Below, one piece after another: positions 1 to 12,226 of a DNA stretch of 64,000 nt; within the stretch, counting starts at the first letter, position 1; each line of letters starts with the position of its first letter. Both the position numbers and the translations under genes were made by a program. The notes beneath the pieces are model-generated. The model worked only from the letters and a program-made list of their open reading frames with translations, was not told the origin of the DNA and did no database searches. This stretch comes from Haematobia irritans (Eukaryota; Arthropoda; Insecta; Diptera; Muscidae): the NCBI RefSeq assembly GCF_050003625.1, contig NC_134398.1, positions 95,193,674 through 95,257,673 of the forward strand. Reading direction: 5' to 3'.

Positions 1-967
1 GTTAAAAATTCGTTTGTCATACTATACAACTACTTGTGAAATGTAAAGTACTTTCTAAATAATAATTGCAATTTACTATAAGATTTTTTTTGTGTGAGAA
101 AATACTTTTTTACGAAAAATAAACTTGAAAGCGGATAGCAATTTCTTACTGGCAATTCCTATAGGTAATAATAGTTGGTAGAATATTTCTCAATGTTTTT
201 TAGTTCACGTGTAATTAAATTTATGGACATTTTTGTCAAAAATGGGTTAATAACATTTCATGAAGGTTTTGTTAATTTTAAGTTAATCTTTTCATCGTTA
301 TTAAACTGATGTGCCATTACGAATATTGTTCTTAGAGTAAATATTCAGCAGATGCGATGAACTATTGCGTAGTACAGATATCTTTCTCGGCAAAGTGGAA
401 TGTGACTAATGTAAAGATGATGTTACTTAAATTTTGTTTGAGAGTGAGAGCAATGCAATCATGAGAAATGGTGGCGAGTGCTGGTATGTTGTGTATATCC
501 GAGCGTGTGGTTGTTTTTATTTTTGTTCTTTCAGTGGGTTGTGTGTGTGTTTATTATTCGCGAATGGTTTATTTGCCTGGATGAGGTGTTGTTTTCAATG
601 TGTTTTTGTTGTTGTAGGAATGTTAGAGTTTTGCCCGGTTTTGTTTGGGATGCTTCAGTTGTACAGTTGGCGTTGGCGTGGGCTGTTGTATCTTTTTAGC
701 AGGTATGCAACAAGGGAATATAAAGGTATGGAATATTTTGATTTTTTGAGACATTTATTGGTGTTTGTTTATTAAACCTTTTAAATGAAAGTTATTAATA
801 TTTTAGCGATGAGATACGATGAGTACGATGGCGAAGTGTAGCTTAAAAAAAGTCATTAAGAATATTCAATATTTAAGAAAAAATGCTGATTTGGAAAGTA
901 TATTGAAATTGTTTTATAGAAATCTAATTTAATATTATTCCATGAAAAAATAAATATTCAATTTCAG

Positions 968-1219
968 AGTAATCCGAGATTAATTTGGAAAGTTTTTTGT
1001 TCCACCTCAGCTTATAATTTAATGATAAATTGGTAAGTATTCTTGTTAAAAATGTAGCTTTCTTTTAAAGAGATGTTTTTATTCATATTATTATTAGTTA
1101 ACTAAATTTTTCGGAAACCAGTTTAATGTTTCCCTGGTAAAAAATATTTAATTTCAGAGCAAGCGCAGATGGTTTCGGACAAATTTGTATATTTCAGCGT
1201 ATAATTTTATATAGAATTG
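968..1219 (+). repeat. Exon-like ladder units in FamI copy III
   Basis: Two consecutive units look like small exons. Segment 968-1032 (65 bp) follows ATTTCAG and precedes GTAAGT. Segment 1158-1219 (62 bp) follows ATTTCAG and precedes GTAGGT. They share a core containing CAGCGTATAATTT and end in AATTG before the donor. Lengths are not multiples of three and stops occur in the frames, so coding is unlikely. Whether they are spliced is not known from sequence. Confidence 0.6.
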
Positions 1220-1371
1220 GTAGGTTTTCTCTTAAAATTTTGGCTTTTCAGCTAAAATATTTACGTTTTATGACCTTTATATCACAAAAACACAGTTTTT
1301 AATACCTTGTTTTATTATTTCTTTAAACACTTTATTGGAAACCAATTTAATATTTTTAATGTAAAAAATAA

Positions 1372-2236
1372 CGGCCTTATTCATAAAAAATCATTAACGT
1401 GCACTCTAAACCAGTGACCAGCTATAACGCTCTTTTTATTCTATAAGCCTTATATAAAAATAGGTATTCATTAATCATTAATAACACTATTATAGTTATC
1501 ATGCGTTTTTAGTGATCAGGTGGCAACACATGTCGTTACATCTTGTCATTTTCATCGTAGTGATGAAGACCGAATTATAACCGGTTGATCTTAATAAAAA
1601 TAAAGTCCCAACATTTTAATGATTGTGTGGCGAAACATAATTTTCCAGGCTAAATTAATTTATACAGAATGCATTACTCACAATATACAATCATTTTATA
1701 ATTAGTCAATATTAGTATTAATCGAACCGGATTGTATTCCAATATAAAGTCTATTGTTATTAAAAACACATCACTAATATAATGGAATTCATCTATTTAC
1801 TTTCTCGAACTAATTTTCGACGCATTTTTCATTAAAGTAACAAAAGGAAGTTTAAGATGACCTTAAATTTACATAATATTGGTAGGTATGAATTTTGTAC
1901 ATCTATTTCTGCAGTTCTCTTATTTGGATTAGTATTTTGAAAAATGGCATCAAAATAGGGGTTTTATAAGAAAAGATCGCCCATTTTATACGCATTGGCA
2001 TATAATGATATACAAAATAGCATAAAACAGCGATAAATTAATAGGTATTGCCCAAAAAAGCATTTTGCAATGTTATCAAAGAGTTAAAGAAGGGTACATC
2101 CTACAATAACTTTTTACAATTTACCAAAGACTTGTTAAAGGTTTGGTAAGCTATTAATCGTTTATGAATGCTATTTTTCACGAAATGGTTTATCAATCGT
2201 TTATAAACGTCAATTAGCTTTTTAGGAATACGGCTG
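1372..2236. mobile_element. Harbinger-like MITE in FamI copy III
   Basis: An 865-bp insertion with imperfect terminal inverted repeats: CGGCCTTATTCATAAAAA at the left end and, reverse complemented, CAGCCGTATTCCTAAAAA at the right. It is flanked by the trinucleotide TAA at 1369-1371 and 2237-2239. A 3-bp TAA duplication fits the PIF/Harbinger superfamily. The interior is AT-rich with no transposase, so it is non-autonomous. The insertion separates two exon-like units of the host transposon. Confidence 0.6.
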
Positions 2237-3243
2237 TAAATCTTTAATTGCAGAATAGCGCCAGAACAATTGGAATAATTTTTATTAGTCCATTGCTTAT
2301 AATTTAATAGTGAATTGGTATGGTTTCTTTATATATAATAAGAATTTTTTGGAAACCCATTTAACGTTTTTATTTACACTGAAAAAAACAGTGAACCCTT
2401 TTCCATTGCAAAATGAACTAAACTGTAGTAATATTGACCATGGTTTAGCCCTTAAGATTTTTTTCAACTTGTCTAGTTTATAATTCTCTTAAATTTTAGT
2501 TAATCTATAACATTGTATTTTAGTTCATTTTTACAACACCATAAGATTTATATACCCCTACCAAGTTAAAAAGTCAGTATTATTTTGGTTTACCTGCTTA
2601 TTTTTTGGGAAACCCGATAATAAAAAGTGGTTAACAGTCTCCTTAAAATGTCGACGACTAAACTATTTTTAAATCAATCATTCCACAGTACAGAGAAATT
2701 AAATAATTAAAGGAACAACAACCCGTTTTACTATTATGAAAATTTTCATACATTAAAATTCAACTTTCTTTAAGCAAAAGTACTTTATTATAAAAACTTA
2801 TGATGAGAGTTCTTAATACAATGTTTTTGTGAATAAAAATTATGACCACGTGGAACAAGAAAGTAGTTTATTTTAACTCGCTATTTGGACATTTTGACTT
2901 TTCCTTAGTTTTTTATTCATCGTTAGTATATTCACATATCTGAAAAAAATGGAAGGAATAGTGAAAATTGTTAAAAATTAACATGTAATAAAATATAATT
3001 TTTAATCTCTTTAAATTAGCCCCAAATATGGTAAGTTATATTTGGGGGCATTTTATTAAATGTTGTAAGGAATACAACTTTTCTTAGATAAACGTACCTC
3101 ATACAGTTTGTCCCTGAAACAATTAGAGAAATAATGAATAAAGTAATATATTAACTCATAAAATTGTATTGTTATCGATGTGAAGGACATAACACAATAA
3201 ATATTCTTGTTAAAAGAAGCCAAAGTTTTAGTATAAAACTTAC

Positions 3244-4130
3244 CAATTCTCTATTAAATTGTACGCTGAGGTTAAAAAGTTATCGAAATTCATTTGGGGA
3301 TACTCTGAAATTAAATATTTATTTTTTACATTAAATAGAAAACATTAAGTTGGTTTCCCAAAAATCTAATTAAAGAAATAATATGTATAAAAAAAAACCA
3401 AATATTCTGGTAAAAGAATGTTAAAGGAAGCTTACCAATTCATAAAAATGTTTCCAAATTGTTATTCTGAAATTAAATATTTGTTTTTTACAATAAAAAT
3501 ATTAAATTTGTTTCCAAAAATATTTGATTATTGTAATACTAAAATAAGGTATTAAAAACATGTAATTTTGATAATAAAAAGGTCATAAAAATTTAAATAT
3601 TCTAGTGAAAGGAAAGCCAAATTTTAAAAGAAAACTTACCACTTCTCTATTAAATTATACGCTGAGTAGGAATATAAAAATATGCCCGAATCCATCTTGG
3701 GGTTGCTCTGAAATTAAATATTTTTTTTACAACAAAGAAAAACATTAAACTAGTTTCAAAAAAATAATAATAATTAGCAAATAATGATATAAATAAAAAA
3801 TATCCTTTTTAAAAGAAAACCACATTTTAAAAAGAATACTTACCAATTTATGATTAAACTATATGCTGAGGTGTAACAAAAATTTTCCAAAAATATTTGT
3901 TTAAAGTAATACTAAAATAAGGTATTAAAACCTGAAATTTTTGACAATAAAAATGTCATTAAAACGTAAATATTCTAGTGAGAAGAAAGCCAATTTTTAA
4001 AAGAAAACTCACCACTTCTCTATTAAATTATACGCTGAGGAGAAATATAAAAATTTGCCCGAATCCATCTGGAGTTGCTCTTAACGTAGATATTTTTTAC
4101 AACAAAGAAAAACATGAAACTTGTTAAAAA
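3244..4130 (-). repeat. Exon-like ladder in FamI copy I
   Basis: Read on the minus strand, this stretch holds repeated acceptor-segment-donor units. Examples are 3244-3304 (61 bp) and 3640-3707 (68 bp), each preceded by TTTCAG and followed by GTAAGT or GTGAGT. Further degraded units occur near 3430-3480, 3840-3890 and 4010-4080. The unit interrupted by MITE-A (about 4215-4800) is another. Intervening segments run about 120-200 bp, similar to short insect introns. Confidence 0.6.
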
Positions 4131-4227
4131 AATAATAATAATAATTAGCAAATAATAATATACATAAAGAATATTATTTTTTAAAAGAAAACCACATTGA
4201 AAAAGAACTCTTACCTATTTATCATTA

Positions 4228-4748
4228 CACTGAAAAAACAGTGAACCCACCAAGAAGAAAACTTTCGGTTAATTTTAGAAAATTTTGAATATTTTTAGAA
4301 AATTTTAACTAAACAGTATAACAAACGCTGGCATCACGCCGATGTCGTAAAAATAAGTAAATATTTTTCGACAAATTCAAGAAAATTTATTAGACATAAT
4401 TAAGTCTTTTCACTTGTTAAAGAAAATTTTGTAGTTTGAAGGAAAAAATTGGAGTTCAAAATTGCAAGAATGTCTTTAGTGACATACGAAGTTCATGATG
4501 AACGCATTTTTAGTAAAATTTACAAATTTAAAAAAATATTGAACTATTTTGTGGAAGACACGAATTTAGTTCATCTTTATCCTTCATTTGTGTATATTTT
4601 TTTCCTGGGTTTTAGTTAATTTAACTAACGTACACAAAAAATTATTAGAGTTGAGGAAACTTTCTCCAAACGTAATAATTCCATGAACTAAAATAAAGAT
4701 AAATTGGCTTTAGTGAAATAGAGAGTTCACTTTTTTTTTTTTTGAGTG
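4228..4748 (+). mobile_element. MITE-A copy 1
   Basis: A 521-bp non-autonomous element with ends CACTGAAAAAACAGTGAACC and, reverse complemented, CACTCAAAAAAAA followed by AGTGAAC. It is flanked by TA at 4226-4227 and 4749-4750. The interrupted FamI unit, read across the insertion, matches the uninterrupted unit near 3850, which confirms the TA duplication. A second copy lies at 6976-7492. Its ends resemble those of FamI, suggesting a shared transposase. Confidence 0.8.
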
Positions 4749-5965
4749 TAAACTATACGCTGAGGTGTAACAAACAATTTCGTCTGGAGTTACTCTGAAA
4801 TTGAATATTTATTTTTTACATTGAATAATAAAAATTAAATTAGATAAAACAATTTCAATATACTTTCCATTTCAGCATTTTTTCCGAAATATTGAACATT
4901 CCTAATAACTTTTTTCTAAGCTACCGATCATGACTTCGCCATTGTACACCTCATCGCTAAAATATTAATAACTTTTTTATTGTTTTAATAAACAAACACC
5001 AATATATGTCTCAAAAAAAAACAAAATATTCCATACCTTTATATTCCCTTGTTACATACTTGCTAAAAAGGTGCAACAGCCCACGCCAACATACAACTGA
5101 AACATGCCAAACAAAACCAAGCAAAACCAAAACATTTCTACAACAACAAAAACATATGTGCCTTCATTGAAAACAACACCTCATCCAGACAAATAAACCA
5201 TTCGCTAATAATAAACACACACACAACCCACTGAAAGAACAAAAATAAAAACAACCCACGCTCAGATATCAGACTCAGACGCTCAGACAACATCCCCATC
5301 ACTCGCTACCATTTCTCATTATTGCATTGCATGCTCTCACTCTCAAAAAAATTTCAAGTAACATCATCTTTACATTAAACATATTTCACTTTGACGAGAA
5401 AGATCTCTGTACTATGCATTAGTTCATCGCATCTGTCCACAATTTACTCTAAAAACAATACTCTTAAATGTATATCAGTATAAGAACGATAAAACGTTTA
5501 ACTTAAAATTAGCAAAAACTTCATGAAATGATATCTACCCATTTTTGACGAAAATGTCTATAAATTTAATTACATGTGAACTAAAAATTATTAACCGTAG
5601 GAATTGTCAGTAAGAAATTGCTATCCACTTTCAAGTTCATTTTTCGTAAAAAAATATTTTCTCATACAAAAAAAAATCTTATGGTAAATTGCACTTATTA
5701 TTTAGAAAATACTTTACATTTCACAAGTAGTTTTATAGCATGACAAACGAATTTTTAACTACCAGTTAAGAAATTTTTTAAGGAAATTTACATCGTATTT
5801 TGTAGGCCATGAACTAAACGATTGCTACTTAGAACTTGTAAAATTTCCTTTCGAGTAGTTAATTTTCGTTGAAGATACGAAAAATGAACTAAAATTCTGG
5901 AAAATTCTTGTAATAAATTATTGTAAAAATCTTCTTAAATTTACGAGACACTTTTTTTCTGTGTA

Positions 5966-6795
5966 ATGTAAAAAAATATTTAATTTCAGTGTAACCCTAA
6001 ATGAATTTCGACAAATTTTTATATTTCCCTAAGCGTATAATTTAATGGAGAATTGATAAGTTTTCTTTTAAATTTTTGTCCTTCACATCAACAACACAGT
6101 TTTTTGAGTGAAAATAGCTTACTTCATTATTTCTCTAATAATTTCAGGTACAAATTTTATGAGATACGTTTACCAAAGAAAAGTTGAATTCCTTATACCA
6201 TTTTATAAAATGCTCCCAAAAATAATAAGTTAAAAGCTATAATTTATAATTTTTAATATAATTTTCATTACTCTTCCATTTTTTCAGCAAGATGTTTGAA
6301 AAATATACTTACAACAAAGAACAAAGGATAATTCAAAATGTTCAAACGGCGAGTTGAAACAAACCACTGTCTTGTTCCACGAGGCCATAATTTTTATCCA
6401 CAAAAACCATTGTATTAACAGCTTTCTTCATAAGTTTTTATAATAAAGTATGTTTGCTTAAAGAAAGTTTACTTTTAATATATGAAAATTTTCATAATAA
6501 TATAGCGGTTTGTTTTTCCTTTAATTATTTAATTTCCCTGTATTTTGGAAAGATTTATTTAAAAATAGTTTATTCGTCGAATTTGTAAAGAGAATGTTAA
6601 CGAAATTTTATTATCGGGTTTCCCCAAAAATAGTCAAGTTAACCAAATTAATACAGTTTTTTTAACTTGGTAGGTGGTGCAAAATTGAACTAAAATACAA
6701 TGCCATAGATAAACTAAAATTTAAGAGAATTTAAACTAGACAAGCAGAAAAAAATCTTAAGGGCTAAATCATGGTCAATATTGCTATAGTTTAGT
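5966..6795 (+). mobile_element. FamI transposon copy III, right part
   Basis: Continuation of the element interrupted at 2376. It begins with an exon-like unit (TTTCAG near 5989), then matches 55.6-56.5 kb in the same orientation up to a segment resembling GGTCAATATTGCT. Homology is lost after about 6795, before the expected terminal repeat, so the right end is missing or diverged. The stretch 6796-6975 shows nothing I recognise. Confidence 0.7.
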
Positions 6796-6975
6796 TACAT
6801 TTATGAAGCTAACTTCTACCCAAAAATCGATACACTGAACAAATATATTCACGATATCAACATTTATTTTGTGTTGATTTTTTCCCCATTTCAAAAGATA
6901 AAAATATTTGGAACTCGACACTAAACAATCAATTTCAAGTTAGCTTCAGACAATATGGGACAAACATTAAATATA

Positions 6976-7492
6976 CACTGAAAAAACAGTGAACCCACCA
7001 GGAAAGATAACTTTCGATTAATTTTAGAAAATTTTGAATTTTTTTAGAAAATTTTAACTAAACAGTATTACAAGCGCTGGCATCACTCCGATATGGTAAA
7101 AATAAGTAAATATTTTTCGACAAATTCAAGAAAATTTATTAGACATAACTAAGTTTTTGCACTTGTTAAAGAAAATTTTGTAGTTTTAAAAGAAATCTTG
7201 GAGTTCAAAATTGCAAGAATGTCTTTAGTGCCATACGAAGTTCATGATGGACACATTTTTGGTAAAATTTACAAATTTAAAGAAATAATGAACTATTTTG
7301 TGAGAAATACGAAATTAGGAAACCTTTATGCTTTATTTTTGTACAATTTTTTCCTGTTTTTTAGTTCATTTAACTAACGTACGCAAAAAATTATTTGAGT
7401 AAAGTAAACTTTTTCCAAACATAATGATTCTATGAACTAATATAAAGTTAAATTGGCTTTAGTGAAATAGAGAGTTCACTTTTTTTTGAGTG
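6976..7492 (+). mobile_element. MITE-A copy 2
   Basis: A 517-bp copy of MITE-A, in the same orientation and with the same ends as the copy at 4228-4748. It is flanked by TA at 6974-6975 and 7493-7494. It lies only about 126 bp upstream of the acceptor of the Dpr terminal exon at 7619. Confidence 0.8.
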
Positions 7493-7618
7493 TAACAAGC
7501 AAACAAAATTTCGTAAATTTTCACTAAATGTACACACCTTGACATAAACGGGAATAAATGCAACACTAACACCATACTACGTTTAATCTCATTAATATAG
7601 ATTTTTTTATTTTTTTAG

Positions 7619-7845
7619 ACGAAAAACCTGCTGCCATGCAACATTTCAATAGAACAATTTGGGACGGTGACTTAAATAACAATAGCATAAGTACAACTGG
7701 AACTACAGCATCAAATAACTCTACAAATCTTATATTAAGTACATATTGCGTCAATATAATATTACTTTGTACATACGTCACACAAATGGATGATGGGCTA
7801 TTATCCATACCCAAGTCATTTCTTCTATTCATGATAAATAGATGA
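7619..7845 (+). CDS. Dpr-family terminal coding exon (partial gene)
   Basis: Likely last coding exon of a Dpr gene (defective proboscis extension response family: cell-surface proteins with two Ig domains that pair with DIPs in neuronal recognition). The exon starts after a long T tract ending TTTTTTTAG and supplies the last two bases of a split codon, followed by EKPAAMQHFNRT, typical of the linker after Dpr Ig domain 2. The next residues are rich in Asn, Ser and Thr. Then comes a hydrophobic stretch (LILSTYCVNIILLCTYV), which could be a GPI signal or membrane anchor. It ends with TGA at 7843-7845, and a poly(A) signal follows. Its phase accepts the donor of the Ig exon at 57292-57587, but that exon is on the opposite strand. 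The paralog is not identified. Confidence 0.7.
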
Positions 7846-7890
7846 AGTTTATTTATGTTTAATTATATTTAATGTACATTCCTAAGGTTA

Positions 7891-7896
7891 AATAAA
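7891..7896 (+). terminator. Poly(A) signal after Dpr terminal exon
   Basis: AATAAA lies 46 bp after the stop codon at 7843-7845, in an AT-rich 3' UTR. This supports reading 7619-7845 as a terminal exon. No cleavage site can be assigned from sequence. Confidence 0.5.
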
Positions 7897-8042
7897 ATAA
7901 TGTTCAAATATCATGCACGAAATTTGAATAATGTTTATTATATTTAAAATATAATAGAAAATTGCGTTTATGTAACATTCAGGTAATGATAGACAAAAGG
8001 CTAAGTATTAAAAAGATGTATAGATATATTAACCAGCTTGAC

Positions 8043-8181
<139 letters not shown>

Positions 8182-8215
8182 CGCTCAAGTACGTCACGTG
8201 TTTTAACCTAACATT

Positions 8216-8231
8216 TGGCGACGAGTTAAAG
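8216..8231 (+). other. Probable primer-binding site of Gypsy-1
   Basis: TGGCGACGAGTTAAAG begins with the TGG expected opposite a tRNA 3' CCA and follows a segment ending AACA, a plausible LTR end. The priming tRNA is not assigned. Confidence 0.4.
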
Positions 8232-8284
8232 AAAATTAATTAGCATTGAGCCCGATTTTCTTATACTAAACTTGATTTTGTTAA

Positions 8285-8846
8285 ATGCCAACAGAAGGAG
8301 TAAGCAAAATACAAGTATCTGGATTTACTTTTGAACCGTTTGATGCTGGTATTACAACATGGCAAAGGTGGGTACGGCGATTCGAGACTGCGATGGATAT
8401 ATTTGAGTGCGAAAGTACCAAAAAGAAAATGTTTCTGCTGCATTATATGCGAGCCGGCACGTATGATATGCTTTGCGATAAACTTGCGCCTGTTACGCCG
8501 GAAGAATCCACATATGAACGAATAGTCAGCCTTCTCAGTGAACACTTTAATCCTAAACCAAACGTCATTCTTGAAAATTATCGTTTCAATTTATGTCGAC
8601 AAAAGGAGAATGGAATTACATCAAGGGGCCAGCAACGAACAAGTGGTGGATATGATCGTCGATAAGAGAAAGTCGAAAAAGGCTCATGAAGGGAGGGGCG
8701 GTAAGGCATGTTTTAGATGTGTTAGTGAGAAGCATCTGGCAAACCAATGCAACCACAAAGAAACTGTTTGCTATGCTTGTCAGAAGAAGGTACACCTTCG
8801 GAGAATGTGCCCCAAAGAAATATTTCGGAAAAGAAAAAGTTTATGA
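8285..8846 (+). pseudogene. Gypsy-1 gag, frameshifted
   Basis: Structural protein gene in two frames. The first (8285-8665) starts MPTEGVSKIQVSGF and resembles the capsid-like N-terminal region of Gypsy Gag. The second (8538-8846) carries two CCHC knuckles (C-x2-C-x4-H-x4-C) at CFRCVSEKHLANQC and CYACQKKVHLRRMC. A deletion near 8610 removes the middle of Gag. Knuckles of this kind bind genomic RNA in related elements. Confidence 0.75.
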
Positions 8847-11315
8847 TACGGACACATCGTTATACAGCTATTGTAATACACCGTTGGACTGTGTTGGGTA
8901 TATCCAAGTAATGGTAGCGGGCTCAAAAGATGTTTCAGCAGCTAAGCTTTACATAGTTAAATCGCAAAGAAATCCACTGCTGGGTCGTGAGTGGCTACGC
9001 ACAGTACCATTGGATTGGGCAGATATATTAAAAGGCAAAATACAATGTGGAAAAGCATTTGTAAATAATATGTGCACATCGGAATTAAATGCAAAAGTTA
9101 AAGATCTGATTAAGAAATTTGCTAAAGTATTTTCATCGACAATGGGTAGAATTACAGGTTATCAGGCCAGACTGCCTTTGACCCATGGAGCAGTTCCGAA
9201 GATTTTCAAGCCCAGGAAAGTTCCATTTTCTTTGATGCAACAAGTGGAAGACGAATTGGAGAAATTAGTGCAGGAAGGGCTGTTGAAGCCAGTAAGTGCA
9301 AGCGACTGGGCTACACCCATTGTGGTAGTACCAAAAAAAGACAACCAAGTGAGGTTATGTGGAGACTATAAAATAACCATAAACCCTGTGCTGAAGGTGG
9401 ATGAATACCCGCTTCCATCGGTAGATGAACTTCTTAGCTGTATGGCGGGTGGAGATAAATTTACAAAATTGGATTTATCCAAAGACTATTTGCAACTCGA
9501 AATTCATCCTGAAGACCGCCATGTTTTAACGCTCACTACGCATAAAGGGTTGTTCCAGCCAACACGCCTTATGTTTGGGGTAGCCAGTGCCCCGGCCAAG
9601 TGGCAGCAATTTATGGAGCAGAAATTGAGTGGCATTCCGGGGGTTGCTGTATTTTTGGACGATATCCGTATAACAGCAAAAAACGATATTGAGCATATAG
9701 CGAGATTAGAACAAGTATTGCAGAGATTAAATGAATCAAATATGCGAATCAATTTGACTAAATGCGAATGGATGCAAGACAAAATCGAGTACTGTGGATA
9801 TGTGGTGAGTAAACATGGAATAAGTAAAACAAGAGATAAGATGGAGGCTATATCAAGTATGAAAAGACCTTCCAATAAGGAGGAAGCTAGAACTATAGTC
9901 GGTCTAATAAGTGATTACGGTAGATTTGTTAAAAATATGAGCTCTATTCTCTATCCTATAAATAAACTACAGCAAAATGTACCTTTTCAATGGAGTAGAG
10001 AATGTGAAAAGGCATTTGCCCAGATAAAACATATAATGAGATCAAATACTGTATTAGCATTTTACGATTCAAAGCTGCCATTGATTTTGGCCGTAGATGC
10101 CAGTCCATACGGAGTGGGTGCAGTTTTAAGTCATTCATATCCAGACGGGTCTGGAAGACCCATTCAGTTTGCTTCACAAACATTGACTATAACTCAGCAA
10201 AAATATAGCCAGATAGATAAGGAAGCCTACGCTATCGTATTTGGTATTCGAATATTTCACCAATACTTATATGGTAGAAAATTTACTTTGGTGACGGACA
10301 ACAAGCCATTAGCGCAAATATTTTCTCCTAGTAAGGGGCTGCCAATACTAACAGCGAGTAGAATGCAGCACTACGCTATTTTCTTATCGTCGTTTAATTA
10401 CGATATTCAAATAAAAAAATTAAAGGAAAACCTGAATGCCGATGCATTGTCTCGATTGCCCATGGATAGCAACAATACAATGGTAGAAGAAGTAGACGTA
10501 ATTGAGATGGACACCATACAGAGTTTGCCAGTTACAATGGATGAATTAATAATAAAAACAGAAACGGAGAACGATTCAAGTGTTCGTATTTTATTGCAAA
10601 GCCTAAGGCATGGCCGTGATTGCGAGCTGAAGCACAGGTTTAATGTACCACAGGTCGAGTTCGCTTTGCAACAAGGTTGCCTTATGAGAGGAATTCGGGT
10701 TTACATTTCCAAAAAACTACATCATCGTGTTTTAGATGAACTTCATTCTGGACATTTTGGAATTCCAAAGATGAAGGCGTTGGCAAGGGGCTATTGCTGG
10801 TGGCCATCTATGGACAATGACATAGAGAAGATGGTGGTTGTCAAGCTTGTCAATCGATGCGTCCGAATCCTCCAAAATGGGCTCCAGGCCAACCGTGGCC
10901 ATGTACTAAGTATCCTTTTGAACGAATTCATGTAGATTATGCGGGACCGGTGTTGGGGCGATACTTATTTATTCTGGTGGACTCATTCAGCAAATGGCCT
11001 GAAGTCCAGGTTACGTCGAAGATAACATCAGATTCAACTATTAAAATTTGCAGAAATATATTTTCAAGAATGGGGATTGGTGAGTGACCATGGCACTCAA
11101 TTTAAATCTAAAGAATTCCAAAACTTTCTTAAAATTAATGGAATACGTTACACAATGGGAGCCCCATATTACTCCGCTACAAACGGTTTGGCGGAACGTT
11201 TTGTACAAACCATTAAAAGTAAATTGGAAGCAGTTAAAAGCGTAGCGTCCGAATTAGAGAAAGGTGTTATTGGCATATCGTCGAGCTGTGCACCCTACAA
11301 CGGGCAGATCACCTT
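8835..11315 (+). pseudogene. Gypsy-1 pol (PR end, RT, RNase H, IN), broken
   Basis: The open stretch to 10935 begins with only the C-terminal part of an aspartic protease (LLGREW near 8980); the DTG active site is missing. RT follows, with the catalytic motif as FLDDI near 9655, then RNase H (AVDASPYG near 10090; DKEAYA; TDNKP). Integrase starts with its HHCC domain (HSGHFG near 10745), but a frameshift near 10835 moves the Cys pair to another frame. A second shift near 11085 precedes the DHGTQF motif. The end is truncated by the (TA)n tract. Confidence 0.85.

Positions 11316-12226
<911 letters not shown>

Larger units (their letters stand above)
1..2376 (+). mobile_element. FamI transposon copy III, left part
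   Basis: Left portion of a TA-flanked DNA transposon, cut by the window edge. It aligns in the same orientation with 38.9-40.2 kb and 47.2-48.5 kb, and in reverse with 4.8-5.76 kb. It is interrupted by a Harbinger-like MITE at 1372-2236. It stops at TA 2375-2376, where an inverted full-length copy of the same family (2377-5963) has inserted; the rest resumes at 5966. No transposase is visible. The open frame at 434-775 is not conserved between copies, which carry indels there, so I do not call a gene. Confidence 0.8.
2377..5963 (-). mobile_element. FamI transposon copy I, complete, inverted
   Basis: Complete copy of the ladder transposon in reverse orientation. Ends read CACTGAAAAAAACAGTGAAC (2377) and, reverse complemented from 5963, CACAGAAAAAAAGTGTCTCG. 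The flanking dinucleotide TA (2375-2376 and 5964-5965) is the target duplication; the related sequence near 55590 shows the unoccupied site. Length is 3587 bp, including a 521-bp MITE-A at 4228-4748. No transposase is visible, so it probably depends on a Tc1/mariner-type enzyme (inference from TA and short inverted ends). Confidence 0.8.

Noticed and set aside
434..775. 113-codon open frame rich in Cys, Phe and Val
   Set aside because: Lies in FamI; the corresponding stretches at 39340-39660 and 4990-5340 have indels that break the frame, and no domain is seen.
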